DNA of 59,895 nt from Tissierellia bacterium (GCA_030537855.1 JAUNVD010000009.1:1-59895); one strand, 5' to 3'; positions 8,077 to 16,940 are shown, numbered from the stretch's first letter. The notes: a model not told the origin generated them from the sequence alone. Translations and numbers: made by a program.

Positions 8077-8384
8077 AGGAAGAAATTATGGCAATGTTAA
8101 CAAATAATACAGAATACATGCTTTTTTCAATCATAGTTATTGTTGCGGCAATGGTTCTGACACTGCTAGTTAGTCTTATCGCCAAGAAACTTCGATTTGC
8201 AAAATACGTTCCCGGCATTTTATTATTGTTTGTGGGTATGTTTTCTCTTTTTATGATTATCAATGATTTATTTGCTAAAAGCTCTTTGGACAATATACTC
8301 ATAGCTTTATTTTGTATTTCATCCGGGTTAATTGCCCTCTTATTCGCATTAATTATAGGAGTAATCACAAAAAGAAAATATTAA
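8073..8384 (+). CDS. Small three-helix membrane protein, function unknown
   Basis: A 103-residue protein with three predicted transmembrane segments (about 15-37, 45-63 and 72-97) separated by short polar loops, ending in KRKY. No family is recognised. It is coupled to the lipoprotein gene by a four-base ATGA overlap and is the last gene of the regulator-kinase-lipoprotein run; a strong terminator follows directly. Conserved coupling suggests it acts with the kinase or lipoprotein in envelope sensing, but nothing in the sequence proves this. Confidence 0.65.
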   Translation: MKEEIMAMLTNNTEYMLFSIIVIVAAMVLTLLVSLIAKKLRFAKYVPGILLLFVGMFSLFMIINDLFAKSSLDNILIALFCISSGLIALLFALIIGVITKRKY

Positions 8385-8387
8385 AGG

Positions 8388-8420
8388 AATCGCTTAAGAA
8401 CATGTTCTTAAGCGATTTTA
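8388..8420. terminator. Bidirectional terminator, 30-bp perfect palindrome
   Basis: AATCGCTTAAGAA (8388-8400) and TTCTTAAGCGATT (8405-8417) flank the self-complementary CATG, so the whole 30 bp is a perfect palindrome. T-rich tails on both strands let it end the + strand operon and the convergent ychF gene. Confidence 0.88.
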
Positions 8421-9515
8421 TTATACATTAAATTTAAATAAAACAACATCTCCATCTTTCATAACATAGTCTTTCCCTTCTGAACGAATAAGTCCAAGTT
8501 CTCTAGCATGAGCCATAGTACCTGCTTCTATAAGGTCATCATAGGAAATCACATCTGCTTTAATAAATCCTCGTTCAATATCCGAATGGATCTTACCAGC
8601 AGCCTGTGGTGCCTTGGTGCCTTCTTTTACAGTCCAAGCACGTGATTCCATAGGTCCTGTTGTTAAAAAGCTTATAAGGCCTAATAATTGATATCCAGCT
8701 TTCACCAAACGATCTAAACCAGAATCAGGCAATCCTAACTCTTCCAGAAAAAGCACCTTTTCATCTGGATCTAAAACAGCTATTTCAGATTCGATTTGTG
8801 CTGAGATCATAACCATTTGGTCACCATGTTCCATAGCATAATCTAATACTTTTTTTACAGCAGGAATTGAAGAAGGGTCTTTACCTGCATCATCTTCTGA
8901 TACATTCGCAACATAGATCACTGGTTTATTGGTAAGTAATTGGAAATGATTCATAAGTTTTTTTTCTTCTTCTGTTAAAGATGCAGATCTTGCTGGTTGA
9001 CCTTGCTCTAAAGAAGTTATAATTTTATTAATAGCCTCTAGTTCTGGCCTCATTGCTTTATCGGCTTTTGCTTGCTTTTCTACCTTATCTTTTCGTTTTT
9101 CCAATTGCTCCAAATCTGAAAAAATAAGTTCAAGATTAATAGTTTCAATATCTCTAATAGGATCAATTGAACCGTCTACATGGATAATATTTTCATCTTC
9201 AAAACATCTTACCACATGGACAATAGCTTCAACTTCTCGAATATGTGATAAAAATTGATTTCCCAAACCTTCTCCTTGGCTGGCGCCTTTTACCAATCCT
9301 GCAATATCATAAAATTCAATACTAGTTGGCAAGATTTTTTCAGATTTACTTATTTTTGCTAGTTCATTTAAACGTTCATCTGGTATGGGCACAGCACCTA
9401 TATTAGGCTCAATAGTAGCAAATGGGTAATTTGCAGCTTCAGCTCCAGCTTTGGTGATGGCATTAAATAATGTGGACTTTCCAACATTAGGAAGTCCAAC
9501 AATCCCTAATTTCAT
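8421..9515 (-). CDS. ychF: YchF/Obg-like ATPase
   Basis: A 364-residue P-loop protein of the Obg-related YchF family, a ribosome-associated ATPase linked to translation and stress responses. G1 is GLPNVGKST (7-15); the switch region reads NYPFATIEPNIG, G3 is DIAGLVKGASQGEGLGN, and the family NxxE motif in place of NKxD is seen as NVSEDD, which in YchF goes with ATP preference. The C-terminal TGS domain ends with DYVMKDGDVVLFKFNV. Length is typical (about 363-366). It is a single gene convergent with the preceding operon; AGGAGG lies just upstream of its ATG. Confidence 0.97.
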   Translation of the reverse strand: MKLGIVGLPNVGKSTLFNAITKAGAEAANYPFATIEPNIGAVPIPDERLNELAKISKSEKILPTSIEFYDIAGLVKGASQGEGLGNQFLSHIREVEAIVHVVRCFEDENIIHVDGSIDPIRDIETINLELIFSDLEQLEKRKDKVEKQAKADKAMRPELEAINKIITSLEQGQPARSASLTEEEKKLMNHFQLLTNKPVIYVANVSEDDAGKDPSSIPAVKKVLDYAMEHGDQMVMISAQIESEIAVLDPDEKVLFLEELGLPDSGLDRLVKAGYQLLGLISFLTTGPMESRAWTVKEGTKAPQAAGKIHSDIERGFIKADVISYDDLIEAGTMAHARELGLIRSEGKDYVMKDGDVVLFKFNV

Positions 9516-9690
9516 AAATTCCTCCTTTATCGCTAATTCAATGTATAAATATGTCTTAATTTTTCATTACAAATAACAATTTCATATTATAGCATAAAAA
9601 AGATAAAAATATTCTCTCAAAAGAAAATTAAGGGAATATTTCCATTGTTATCTAATTTATGTTAAACTATAAAATAGTATTTCCACAAAG

Positions 9691-9703
9691 ATTATAGTAT
9701 AAT
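9691..9703 (+). promoter_or_regulatory. Candidate -10 region inside a palindrome, upstream of ABC transporter
   Basis: ATTATAGTATAAT is a perfect 13-bp palindrome and its right half supplies TATAAT (9698-9703), 25 bp before the ATG at 9728. No convincing -35 is present. The remainder of the 212-bp gap from 9516 is AT-rich with no further element I can support. Confidence 0.4.
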
Positions 9704-9727
9704 AAAAAGAAAAGGTGGGATGTAATT

Positions 9728-10615
9728 ATGAGTGCAATCGTCATTAGCGATTTAAGCAAAAAGTTTGGGCGAGAGTATGTATTAGATCATCTAAATGTAG
9801 AAATATTAGATGGAGAATTTTTTTCGATTTTAGGTCTTGCAAAGTCAGGGAAGACCACCCTTACTCAAATACTTCTTAACTTCCTTAAGCCCGGAGGAGG
9901 AACAGCAACAATTTTTGATATGGATATTAAAAAGGATTCTAAAACTATAAAGGATTTCTGTTCTTACGTATCGGAAGATGTGTGGATGTACGACAATATG
10001 AAACCGGATGCAATTTTTCGAAAAACTTTAAGTTTTCACGGTTCAAAAAATTTTGAAGTATTAGAAGAATTAAAAGAGTACTTTAATTTTCATGAAAAGA
10101 AAAAATTCGGACATTTAAGTTTACGAGATAAAAAACTTGTTGGTATTATTAATGCTTTAATGGTGAGTCCTAAATTAATTATTTTAGATGAACCAACGAA
10201 GGGTCTTGATGATGAAACTGCAGAAAAACTTTTTATTCGCTTAAAACAATTACAACGAGAGGAAGGTTTGACTATTCTTTTATTAACTGATTCACTTCCC
10301 ATCGCTCAACGTTACAGTGACCGTGCAGCTTATTTGTATCAAGGAGAAATCAAAAATATTGAGCATTTAAAAGAAAAGGAAGGTAGAGATAAAATACTTA
10401 AAATCTTTGATCTTCCCGTTGATGAAGATTCTTTTATTCATTTAGGTGCAAAACCAATTTCTGGTGACCCTGATATTGTAACTTTTTACTATGATGGGCC
10501 ATTACAAGCTCTATCTTCTCAAATTTCCGAAGCTGGATTAAGTAATTATAATTTAGAAGATGCAACTTTAAAGGATAAAATGGAAGCTCAATACAAGGGA
10601 GGTACCCAAGAATGA
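9728..10615 (+). CDS. ABC-2 type exporter, ATP-binding protein with degenerate motifs
   Basis: A 295-residue nucleotide-binding subunit. Walker A is GLAKSGKTT (36-44), a departure from GPNGAGKST but keeping the key GKT; Walker B and D-loop are intact (LIILDEPTKGLDD). The signature region reads LSLRDKK where LSGGQ is expected, so the Gly pair that contacts ATP across the dimer is missing. The C-terminal 80 residues resemble the extension of multidrug-type ABC-2 ATPases. It overlaps its permease gene by four bases. The transported substrate is unknown; a peptide, drug or lipid exporter is likely from the subunit type. Confidence 0.85.
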   Translation: MSAIVISDLSKKFGREYVLDHLNVEILDGEFFSILGLAKSGKTTLTQILLNFLKPGGGTATIFDMDIKKDSKTIKDFCSYVSEDVWMYDNMKPDAIFRKTLSFHGSKNFEVLEELKEYFNFHEKKKFGHLSLRDKKLVGIINALMVSPKLIILDEPTKGLDDETAEKLFIRLKQLQREEGLTILLLTDSLPIAQRYSDRAAYLYQGEIKNIEHLKEKEGRDKILKIFDLPVDEDSFIHLGAKPISGDPDIVTFYYDGPLQALSSQISEAGLSNYNLEDATLKDKMEAQYKGGTQE

Positions 10616-11424
10616 ATTTATTTGGATTAGAATTTAAAGCAAATTTTGGTAAAATGATTGCTTGGGCCATTGTTCTTGCTATTTTAATTGGACTTTTATT
10701 AGCTTTTTATCCATTGATGTTAGAAGAAAATACAAAATCAATTTTTGATTCTTTTTCCAATGGATTAAGTCCTTCTGCTAAAGCTGCATTTGGCCTGGAA
10801 GAAGAAGTAGACTACACAAATATGCCTCAATATATTGCTTTTATTTATCAGTATTTATTTGTGTTGATTATGATGTTTGCTATGCAATTAGGGGCTAGTT
10901 CATTGTCTAAGGAGCAACAAACAGGGAATATTGAATATATTTACTCTAATCCTATTACTAGATCAGAAATTATTAATGAAAAATTATTTGCAAACATTCT
11001 AGTTTACCTTATTTTTTTAGTAATTCTTGCTGGAGTAACCTTTGGTATTTCTATTGTTTTTCAACCTGTAGATATAAGAAAACAGGAAATATTAATTGCC
11101 TTAGGTAAGATATTTTTAGGTTTACTTTGTTCTGGACTGGTATTTTTAGCTATTGGATATTTCTTTTCAGCAATGATGAAAAGCAGTAGTGGGGCAGATG
11201 GTTTGTCTGTACTATTTGTCTTTTTATTAGTGGTATTAGTGATTGTGGCTAAAGTTACAGGATATGGAATGATTGCAGGGTATACTGTTTTTGAAGCCTT
11301 TAAACCCATTCATATGTTAAAAGGTAACTTAAACTTTATTGGAATGGGAATTTCTTTAGGGATCTTTATATTAGGATTACTGTTATGTTATGTTATTTAT
11401 GGATCTAAAGAATTAAAATATTAA
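10612..11424 (+). CDS. ABC-2 type transporter permease
   Basis: A 270-residue integral membrane protein with about six hydrophobic helices (roughly 15-32, 83-105, 128-150, 162-185, 193-213 and 247-266). The hydrophilic loop with SSLSKEQQTGNIEYIYSNPI matches the conserved coupling segment of ABC-2 permeases (E..sGtle.l.s.Pi.R). It begins inside the stop region of the ATPase gene (ATGA overlap) and forms the exporter with it, probably as a homodimer. No regulator is encoded beside the pair. A terminator follows eight bases after the stop. Confidence 0.87.
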   Translation: MNLFGLEFKANFGKMIAWAIVLAILIGLLLAFYPLMLEENTKSIFDSFSNGLSPSAKAAFGLEEEVDYTNMPQYIAFIYQYLFVLIMMFAMQLGASSLSKEQQTGNIEYIYSNPITRSEIINEKLFANILVYLIFLVILAGVTFGISIVFQPVDIRKQEILIALGKIFLGLLCSGLVFLAIGYFFSAMMKSSSGADGLSVLFVFLLVVLVIVAKVTGYGMIAGYTVFEAFKPIHMLKGNLNFIGMGISLGIFILGLLLCYVIYGSKELKY

Positions 11425-11431
11425 ATTTCTT

Positions 11432-11465
11432 AAGGAACTTATCTATTTTGATAGGTTCCTTTTTC
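11432..11465 (+). terminator. Terminator of the ABC transporter operon
   Basis: AAGGAAC (11432-11438) pairs with GTTCCTT (11455-11461), with an inner TATC/GATA pairing, followed by TTTTTC. Confidence 0.85.
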
Positions 11466-11486
11466 GTCTCCCTTTCAGATTCAATT

Positions 11487-11508
11487 ATAATAACATTTGT
11501 GTTATTAT
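11487..11508. promoter_or_regulatory. Operator-like inverted repeat before the HAD-rbgA operon
   Basis: ATAATAACA (11487-11495) and TGTTATTAT (11500-11508) are perfect inverted arms around TTTG. The repeat sits 22-44 bp before the ATG at 11531 and its right arm overlaps the likely -10 region (TATTAT or the following TATATA). It could be an operator or a short mRNA hairpin. Confidence 0.45.
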
Positions 11509-11530
11509 GTATATAGTTTAGGAGGGAGAA

Positions 11531-12379
11531 ATGAAATATATCATAGGTTTAGATTTAGATGGTACATTATTAACAGACGAAAAATCCATTTTAGAAGTTG
11601 ATAAAAATATTATTATACATTGGTTGGATTCGCAGCAGCATGTTGTTATAGTAACTGGGCGAAGATACTATTCTGCTTTAGAAATTTTACAATCTCATAG
11701 TTTATATTTACCTATTATTTCAAATAATGGTTGTTTAATTAGAGATAAAGAAGAAAGAACTCTTTATCGAGATATTTTTTACAAAGATGAATTACTTAAA
11801 ATCATAAATACCTATCCCTCTTTTGATGTTCATCCTGTTTTCCATGTAGACGGATATCATCAAGGTTTTGATATGGTATATTTTGATATGGATAAAAATA
11901 AGAACACAATAGATTATTGCTCTGATGGATTAGATAGAACCATTGTTGCCCATTCTTTAAATCAAGTATTAAACCTTGACCACCTAGCAATCGTCTTTGT
12001 TGGAGATGTAAAAAATCTTTTTTCCTATCAATCATATTTAAACGAAAAATATCCATCTATTTTTAATATTCATATTTTAGAAAATTTAAAAAGTAATTCT
12101 TCTATTATGGAAGTTTTAACTAATCGAACAAATAAATGGATTGGCTTACAAAAGTATGCTGACTTTTATAAAATAGACCATGATAATATTATAACTGTTG
12201 GTGATGACACCAATGATATTGCAATGGTAACACAAGCAAAATATGGGATAGCTATGAAAAATGGAGGAAATTCATTAATGGAATTAGCAACTAGAATTTC
12301 AAAAAGGGATAATAATCATGGAGGAGCCGTCCATAGTGTAAAAGAACTCCTAGAAAGGTTGAATAAGTATGAAAATTAA
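11531..12379 (+). CDS. Cof-type HAD phosphatase
   Basis: A 282-residue haloacid dehalogenase-superfamily phosphatase with a C2 cap. Motif I is GLDLDGTLLTD (nucleophile Asp and acid/base Asp), motif II is VTGRR, and motif IV is TVGDDTNDIAMV, followed by the family hallmark YGIAMKNGG. Such proteins hydrolyse sugar phosphates, nucleotides or coenzyme phosphates; the substrate cannot be read from sequence. GGAGGG precedes the ATG. Its end overlaps the start of rbgA by 11 bases, so it heads the rbgA-rnhB-yraN-yifB-dprA run. Confidence 0.9.
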   Translation: MKYIIGLDLDGTLLTDEKSILEVDKNIIIHWLDSQQHVVIVTGRRYYSALEILQSHSLYLPIISNNGCLIRDKEERTLYRDIFYKDELLKIINTYPSFDVHPVFHVDGYHQGFDMVYFDMDKNKNTIDYCSDGLDRTIVAHSLNQVLNLDHLAIVFVGDVKNLFSYQSYLNEKYPSIFNIHILENLKSNSSIMEVLTNRTNKWIGLQKYADFYKIDHDNIITVGDDTNDIAMVTQAKYGIAMKNGGNSLMELATRISKRDNNHGGAVHSVKELLERLNKYEN

Positions 12380-13226
12380 TTGGTATCCAGGTCATATGAA
12401 AAAAACTTTAGAAAATATTAAAGAAAGTCAAAAACTGGTTGATTTTTATATTGAAATTATAGATGCAAGAATACCTTCCAGTAGTTCAAATCCATTGTTA
12501 AAGGAAGTTTTAAAAAATAAAAAGCGATTAATATTAATTAACAAGGCTGATTTAGCTGATCCTGAAGAAAATCAAAAGTGGTTAAACTATTTTAATCAAG
12601 ACTTAGATACTAATGCTCTTTTATATAATGCTACAAAAAGAGATAATATAAATAAGCTTTTACAAGCATCAATAGAATTAAACCAAGAACTTCTTGACCA
12701 CAAGAAAAAGAAAGGAATGAAAGACAGTGGACTACGGGCAATGGTTGTTGGAATTCCAAATTCAGGGAAGTCTACTTTTATAAATACCTTTGTGGGTAAA
12801 AGAAGTACAAAAACTGGTAATCGTCCTGGGGTTACAAGGTCAAATCAATGGATTCGGATTCATAAAAAACTTGATTTATTAGATACTCCAGGTGTACTAT
12901 GGCCTAAATTCTCGTCAGAAACTATGGGTCTTCACTTAGCATTTGTCGGGTCTATTAAGGAAGAAATCTTAGATCGAGAAACCTTAGCTTTAGAACTTAT
13001 TAAGGAATTAAAAGAAACATATCCTAATTTATTGTCTGCTAGATATGATCTTCAAAATATAGATGTGGAACCATTGAAACTTATGGATGAAATTGGTCGT
13101 AAGAGAGGTGCCATATTAAAAGGAGGATTTATCGATTATGAAAGGACCTCTAGAGTGATTCTAGATGATTTTAAAAATGGAATGATTGGTCCGATTACAT
13201 TAGAAAAGGTGGAAAATTATGGATAG
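12369..13226 (+). CDS. rbgA: Ribosome biogenesis GTPase RbgA (YlqF)
   Basis: A 285-residue circularly permuted GTPase needed for late assembly of the 50S subunit. The order of G motifs is permuted as expected: G4 NKAD (58-61), then G1 GIPNSGKST (128-136), then G3 DTPG (172-175). The N-terminus WYPGHMKKT is the family signature with the His-containing PGHM element. The C-terminal RNA-binding domain includes KRGAILKGG. Length matches B. subtilis RbgA closely. It overlaps both neighbours and is cotranscribed with rnhB, the same pairing found in other Firmicutes. Confidence 0.96.
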   Translation: MKINWYPGHMKKTLENIKESQKLVDFYIEIIDARIPSSSSNPLLKEVLKNKKRLILINKADLADPEENQKWLNYFNQDLDTNALLYNATKRDNINKLLQASIELNQELLDHKKKKGMKDSGLRAMVVGIPNSGKSTFINTFVGKRSTKTGNRPGVTRSNQWIRIHKKLDLLDTPGVLWPKFSSETMGLHLAFVGSIKEEILDRETLALELIKELKETYPNLLSARYDLQNIDVEPLKLMDEIGRKRGAILKGGFIDYERTSRVILDDFKNGMIGPITLEKVENYG

Positions 13227-13842
13227 AAAATTTGAAATAGAGATGGAAAATAAAGGTTATAATATCATTGCTGGAGTGGATGAGGTAGGAAGAGGCTGTC
13301 TTTTTGGGGATGTTGTAGCTTGTGCTATTGTCATGCCCGACAAAGTAATTGAGGGAGTCATGGATTCTAAGAAACTAACTCCTAAAAAAAGAGATGCACT
13401 ATATGAAGAAATTTTAGAAAAGGCACTGGCAATTGGTATTGGAAGAGTATCCCCAGATATTATAGATAAAATTAATATTAAAGAGGCTACAAAACTTGCA
13501 ATGGCAAAAGCTGTTGAGTATTTAAGGGATCCTCAAGGAGAAGTTGTGAAACCTGATTTTGTATTTATTGATGCTGAAACCATACCTATAAACATAGAAC
13601 AAAAAGGTTTAAAGCACGGGGATGATATTTGTTATTCTATAGCATGTGCATCTATTGTTGCAAAAGTTTTTCGAGATAGACTTTGTTTAAAATGGGAAAG
13701 TGAATATCCAGGATATGGAATTGAACGTCATAAGGGATATGGGACGAAACTTCATCGACAAGCTTTATTAACAAAAGGTGTTACAAATCTACATCGAAAA
13801 ACATTCTTAAAAAAAATATTAGGAAGTACCAATGAAAAATGA
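13219..13842 (+). CDS. rnhB: Ribonuclease HII
   Basis: A 207-residue enzyme that cuts RNA in RNA/DNA hybrids and removes misincorporated ribonucleotides. The active-site start is GVDEVGRG (Asp and Glu), with DSKKLTPKKR, a third acidic residue in FVFIDAETI and a final one in the SIVAKVFRDR segment. The stretch CLFGDVVAC is less conserved than the usual PLAGPVVAAA, but catalytic positions are kept. It overlaps rbgA by eight bases and yraN by eleven bases, consistent with one translationally coupled operon. Confidence 0.95.
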   Translation: MDRKFEIEMENKGYNIIAGVDEVGRGCLFGDVVACAIVMPDKVIEGVMDSKKLTPKKRDALYEEILEKALAIGIGRVSPDIIDKINIKEATKLAMAKAVEYLRDPQGEVVKPDFVFIDAETIPINIEQKGLKHGDDICYSIACASIVAKVFRDRLCLKWESEYPGYGIERHKGYGTKLHRQALLTKGVTNLHRKTFLKKILGSTNEK

Positions 13843-14191
13843 TAAGAGTCTAGGATGTTATGGTGAAGAGCTAGCTGCTCAATATTTATTAAATAAAGGA
13901 TATAAAATTCTAGAAAGAAACTATCGTAATCATTTTGGTGAGTTAGATATTATTGCTTGGGATAAAGAGTTTTTAGTTATTATAGAAGTTAAAACAAGAA
14001 AATCATCTAAATATGGAAAACCAAGGGAAGCTGTAGATGTATATAAACAGGAAAATATAATCCGAGTAACTCATTCTTATCTAGCTGAAAAAAGTTTATG
14101 GTCTGTTCCTGTTCGTTTTGACGTCATTGAAATTTTTTTAAAAGACCGAGAAACCATTGAACATTTAGAAGGAGCATTTCAAGTAGAATAG
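13832..14191 (+). CDS. yraN: YraN/UPF0102 family nuclease-like protein
   Basis: A 119-residue protein of the UPF0102 family, which has a restriction-endonuclease-like fold and is often found beside rnhB. Conserved residues are visible in order: GEELAAQYLLNKGYKIL, then ERNYRNHFGELDIIAW (Glu and Asp), then IIEVKTRK (the ExK pair) and KYGKPREAVD. The metal-binding set needed for nuclease activity is therefore intact, although the role in the cell is not settled. It overlaps rnhB and is followed by yifB after nine bases. Confidence 0.93.
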   Translation: MKNDKSLGCYGEELAAQYLLNKGYKILERNYRNHFGELDIIAWDKEFLVIIEVKTRKSSKYGKPREAVDVYKQENIIRVTHSYLAEKSLWSVPVRFDVIEIFLKDRETIEHLEGAFQVE

Positions 14192-14200
14192 GAGGCAGGT

Positions 14201-15733
14201 ATGTATTCTTGTATAAAAACTTGTACTTTACAAGGATTAGAAGGATATGTGATTGATGTAGAAACAGATTTATCTCGTTCATTACCAAAATTTAGTATTG
14301 TTGGTTTACCAGATATTGCCATTAAAGAATCGGCAGAACGAGTACGTGCTGCTATTAAAAATAGTAGATATGATTTTCCCATGATTCGAATTACCATTAA
14401 TTTAGCTCCAGCAAATATAAAAAAAGATGGAACGCAAATGGATTTAGCTATTGCCACTTCCATTTTATCAGCATCTGGACAAATTGATTCAAAAGATATT
14501 CAAGATTATATTTTTCTAGGTGAACTATCTTTAGACGGAAAAGTGAATAGAATAGACGGTGCTCTTCCTATGGTAATTTCTCTTAGAGAAATGGGTTTTC
14601 GTAAAATAATTGTACCTTACGATAATCGTAAAGAATGTGCTGTTGTAGAAGATATGGAAATTTATCCTGTGAAAGAATTATCTCATGTGGTAGATTTTTT
14701 TAATGGTGATTTAATAATAGAAAGAGAAGTTCATGTTCCCTATTCAGGAGAAGGTAGAAGGGAATACTCAGTGGATTTTTCAGAAATGAAAGGACAGGAT
14801 AATTTAAAAAGAGCATTGGAAATTTCTGCAGCTGGTAGTCATAATTTACTTATGATAGGCACACCAGGGTGCGGCAAATCTATGGCAGCTAAAAGATTGC
14901 CAACAATTTTACCAAAACTTACTTTTGAAGAAGCTATTGAAGTCACTAAAATTTATTCTGTTTCTGGTTTACTTAGTAACGAGGATTTGGTTTATGAAAG
15001 GCCTTTTCGTTCTCCCCATCACACAAGTTCTGCTGTTTCCTTGATTGGAGGAGGAAGAATACCGAAACCTGGTGAAATTTCTTTGGCACATCATGGGGTT
15101 CTTTATTTAGATGAGTTACCAGAATTTTCAAGACATGTACTTGAAGTGCTTCGCCAACCTATGGAGGACCATACCATACATATTGCTAGAGCAAATGCCA
15201 GTTTAACCTATCCAGCTAAATTTATGCTTATAGCATCTATGAACCCTTGTAAATGTGGTTATAATGGCCATCCAACACAGGAATGCACTTGTAGTGTTCA
15301 CAGTATATCTCAATATCTTTCAAAGATTAGTCACCCTCTTCTTGATCGTATTGATTTACATGTAGATTTAAGTCCAGTAAACTATGAAGATATTGCTGAG
15401 AAAAGGGAAGAAGAAAAGAGTATATGTATTCGAGAAAGGGTGGAAAAAGCTAGAAATATACAATTAGAAAGGTTTAAAGATTTTTCTTATTTTTCCAATA
15501 GTGATATGAGTGAAAAGGATGTTAAAAAATTTTGTCAATTATCAAAATCTTGTGAAGAACTAATGAAAATAGCTTTTAAAAAGTATAATTTTAGTGGTCG
15601 TAGTTATCACAAAATATTAAAGGTTGCAAGAACCATTGCAGATTTAGCAGGAAAAGTGGAGATCCAACAAGATCACTTGTTAGAAGCCATTAGATATCGA
15701 TCGGTAGAAGCTAAATATTGGGGGAGTCGGTAA
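14201..15733 (+). CDS. yifB: YifB/ComM-family Mg-chelatase-like AAA+ ATPase
   Basis: A 510-residue protein with an N-terminal Lon-protease-like domain (about 1-165), an AAA+ magnesium-chelatase core with Walker A GTPGCGKSM, Walker B LYLDELPEF and the SPHHT box, and a C-terminal helical domain with FSGRSYHKILKVARTIADL. A cysteine cluster (NPCKCGYNGHPTQECTC) is typical of the family. The homologue ComM is a branch-migration helicase used in natural transformation. Its neighbour is dprA, also a transformation protein. ATG follows AGGAGG. The dprA start codon overlaps its stop by one base. Confidence 0.93.
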   Translation: MYSCIKTCTLQGLEGYVIDVETDLSRSLPKFSIVGLPDIAIKESAERVRAAIKNSRYDFPMIRITINLAPANIKKDGTQMDLAIATSILSASGQIDSKDIQDYIFLGELSLDGKVNRIDGALPMVISLREMGFRKIIVPYDNRKECAVVEDMEIYPVKELSHVVDFFNGDLIIEREVHVPYSGEGRREYSVDFSEMKGQDNLKRALEISAAGSHNLLMIGTPGCGKSMAAKRLPTILPKLTFEEAIEVTKIYSVSGLLSNEDLVYERPFRSPHHTSSAVSLIGGGRIPKPGEISLAHHGVLYLDELPEFSRHVLEVLRQPMEDHTIHIARANASLTYPAKFMLIASMNPCKCGYNGHPTQECTCSVHSISQYLSKISHPLLDRIDLHVDLSPVNYEDIAEKREEEKSICIRERVEKARNIQLERFKDFSYFSNSDMSEKDVKKFCQLSKSCEELMKIAFKKYNFSGRSYHKILKVARTIADLAGKVEIQQDHLLEAIRYRSVEAKYWGSR

Positions 15734-16809
15734 TGGAAAGGCGAGAGCTTTATATTGCTGCTAGTGAATTAGGTTTTACTTCGGAAGAAATTTTAAAATT
15801 ATCAAAAATTTTTCATTTGTTTCAAGACTCTAAAGAGTTATTTCAAATACAAGGGGAATCCCTACTTTCAGGTAGAAAAAGTAAAGATAGACTTTATGGA
15901 AACTGGGAAGAGGCATTGGAAAAGGTCTATCATATTACAGAAAAATTAAATATAGGAATTTTAACCTATGAAGATTCAGAATTTCCAGAGGAGTTAAAAG
16001 ATATTGAAAATCCTCCTGCAATTATCTATTATCGTGGTGATTTTCTTAAAACATTATCTTATAAAAGAATGGGAATTGTTGGATCTAGGAAACATACTCA
16101 TTATGGAGAAAATATATGTAGGGGAATTAGTAAGGACCTTAGTGATTTAAAAATTGTTTCTGTAAGTGGAATGGCATTAGGGCTAGATGGGATTGCTCAT
16201 AAAGAAGCGATTAACCATGATTTTCTTACCATTGCAGTCCTTGGCTGTGGTGTAGATGTAATATATCCAAAATCCCATAGTAAGTTATATTTAGATATAA
16301 TAAAACAAGGGGCTGTTATTAGTGAATATCCATTAGGTACTAAACCAATGAATTATTTTTTTCCTGAAAGAAATAGAATTATAGCAGGATTGTCACAAGG
16401 ACTTGTGGTCATAGAAGCTAGGGAACGTTCTGGTTCATTAATCACTGCTAGACTTGCAGCTGAACAGGGAAAAGAAGTTTTCGCTGTACCTGGTAATATT
16501 AATAGCTTATATAGCAAAGGAACAAATGCTTTGATTCGAGATGGTGCTCACCCTTATTTAAGTCGAGAAGATATTATAACATTTTTAGATATTAAGGATG
16601 TCGTCAAAACAGAAAAAATCCGTGATTTATCTCATGAAGAAGAAAAAATTTATTCTTATATTCAAAATGGAATCAATACAGCTAACCTACTATGCATAGA
16701 AACTGGTGAAAGTATTACATTTATAAATAGTATTTTAACAATACTTGAAATGAAAGGTTTTATTCAATTGGAAGGAGCCGATCGATTTACCATTACTTCT
16801 ATGTTATAA
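15733..16809 (+). CDS. dprA: DNA-processing protein DprA
   Basis: A 358-residue DprA/Smf protein, which in transformable bacteria protects incoming single-stranded DNA and loads RecA on it. The Rossmann-like core shows YYRGDFL, GIVGSRKHTHYGE, VSGMALGLDGIAHKEA, AVLGCGVDVIYP and FFPERNRIIAGLS, all family landmarks. A winged-helix tail ends the protein. ATG 15733 is preferred: it overlaps the yifB stop (TAATG) and is preceded by GGGGGAG. Presence of yifB, dprA and a pilus-like cluster nearby hints at DNA uptake, but no comEA/comEC is in the window. Confidence 0.95.
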   Translation: MERRELYIAASELGFTSEEILKLSKIFHLFQDSKELFQIQGESLLSGRKSKDRLYGNWEEALEKVYHITEKLNIGILTYEDSEFPEELKDIENPPAIIYYRGDFLKTLSYKRMGIVGSRKHTHYGENICRGISKDLSDLKIVSVSGMALGLDGIAHKEAINHDFLTIAVLGCGVDVIYPKSHSKLYLDIIKQGAVISEYPLGTKPMNYFFPERNRIIAGLSQGLVVIEARERSGSLITARLAAEQGKEVFAVPGNINSLYSKGTNALIRDGAHPYLSREDIITFLDIKDVVKTEKIRDLSHEEEKIYSYIQNGINTANLLCIETGESITFINSILTILEMKGFIQLEGADRFTITSML

Positions 16810-16843
16810 ATTATAAAAACAGGCTAATGATTCTGAAGATTAG

Positions 16844-16873
16844 TTGACAAGAATCCCCTTTCTTTGATATAAG
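16844..16873 (+). promoter_or_regulatory. Promoter of topA
   Basis: TTGACA (16844-16849) and TATAAG (16868-16873) are separated by 18 bp, about 67 bp ahead of the TTG start of topA. Confidence 0.7.
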
Positions 16874-16940
16874 TTAATTCAAGGTTAATGAAAATATATA
16901 GACTAACATCAATGAAACCAGTTAATAAAGAGGTGTATTT

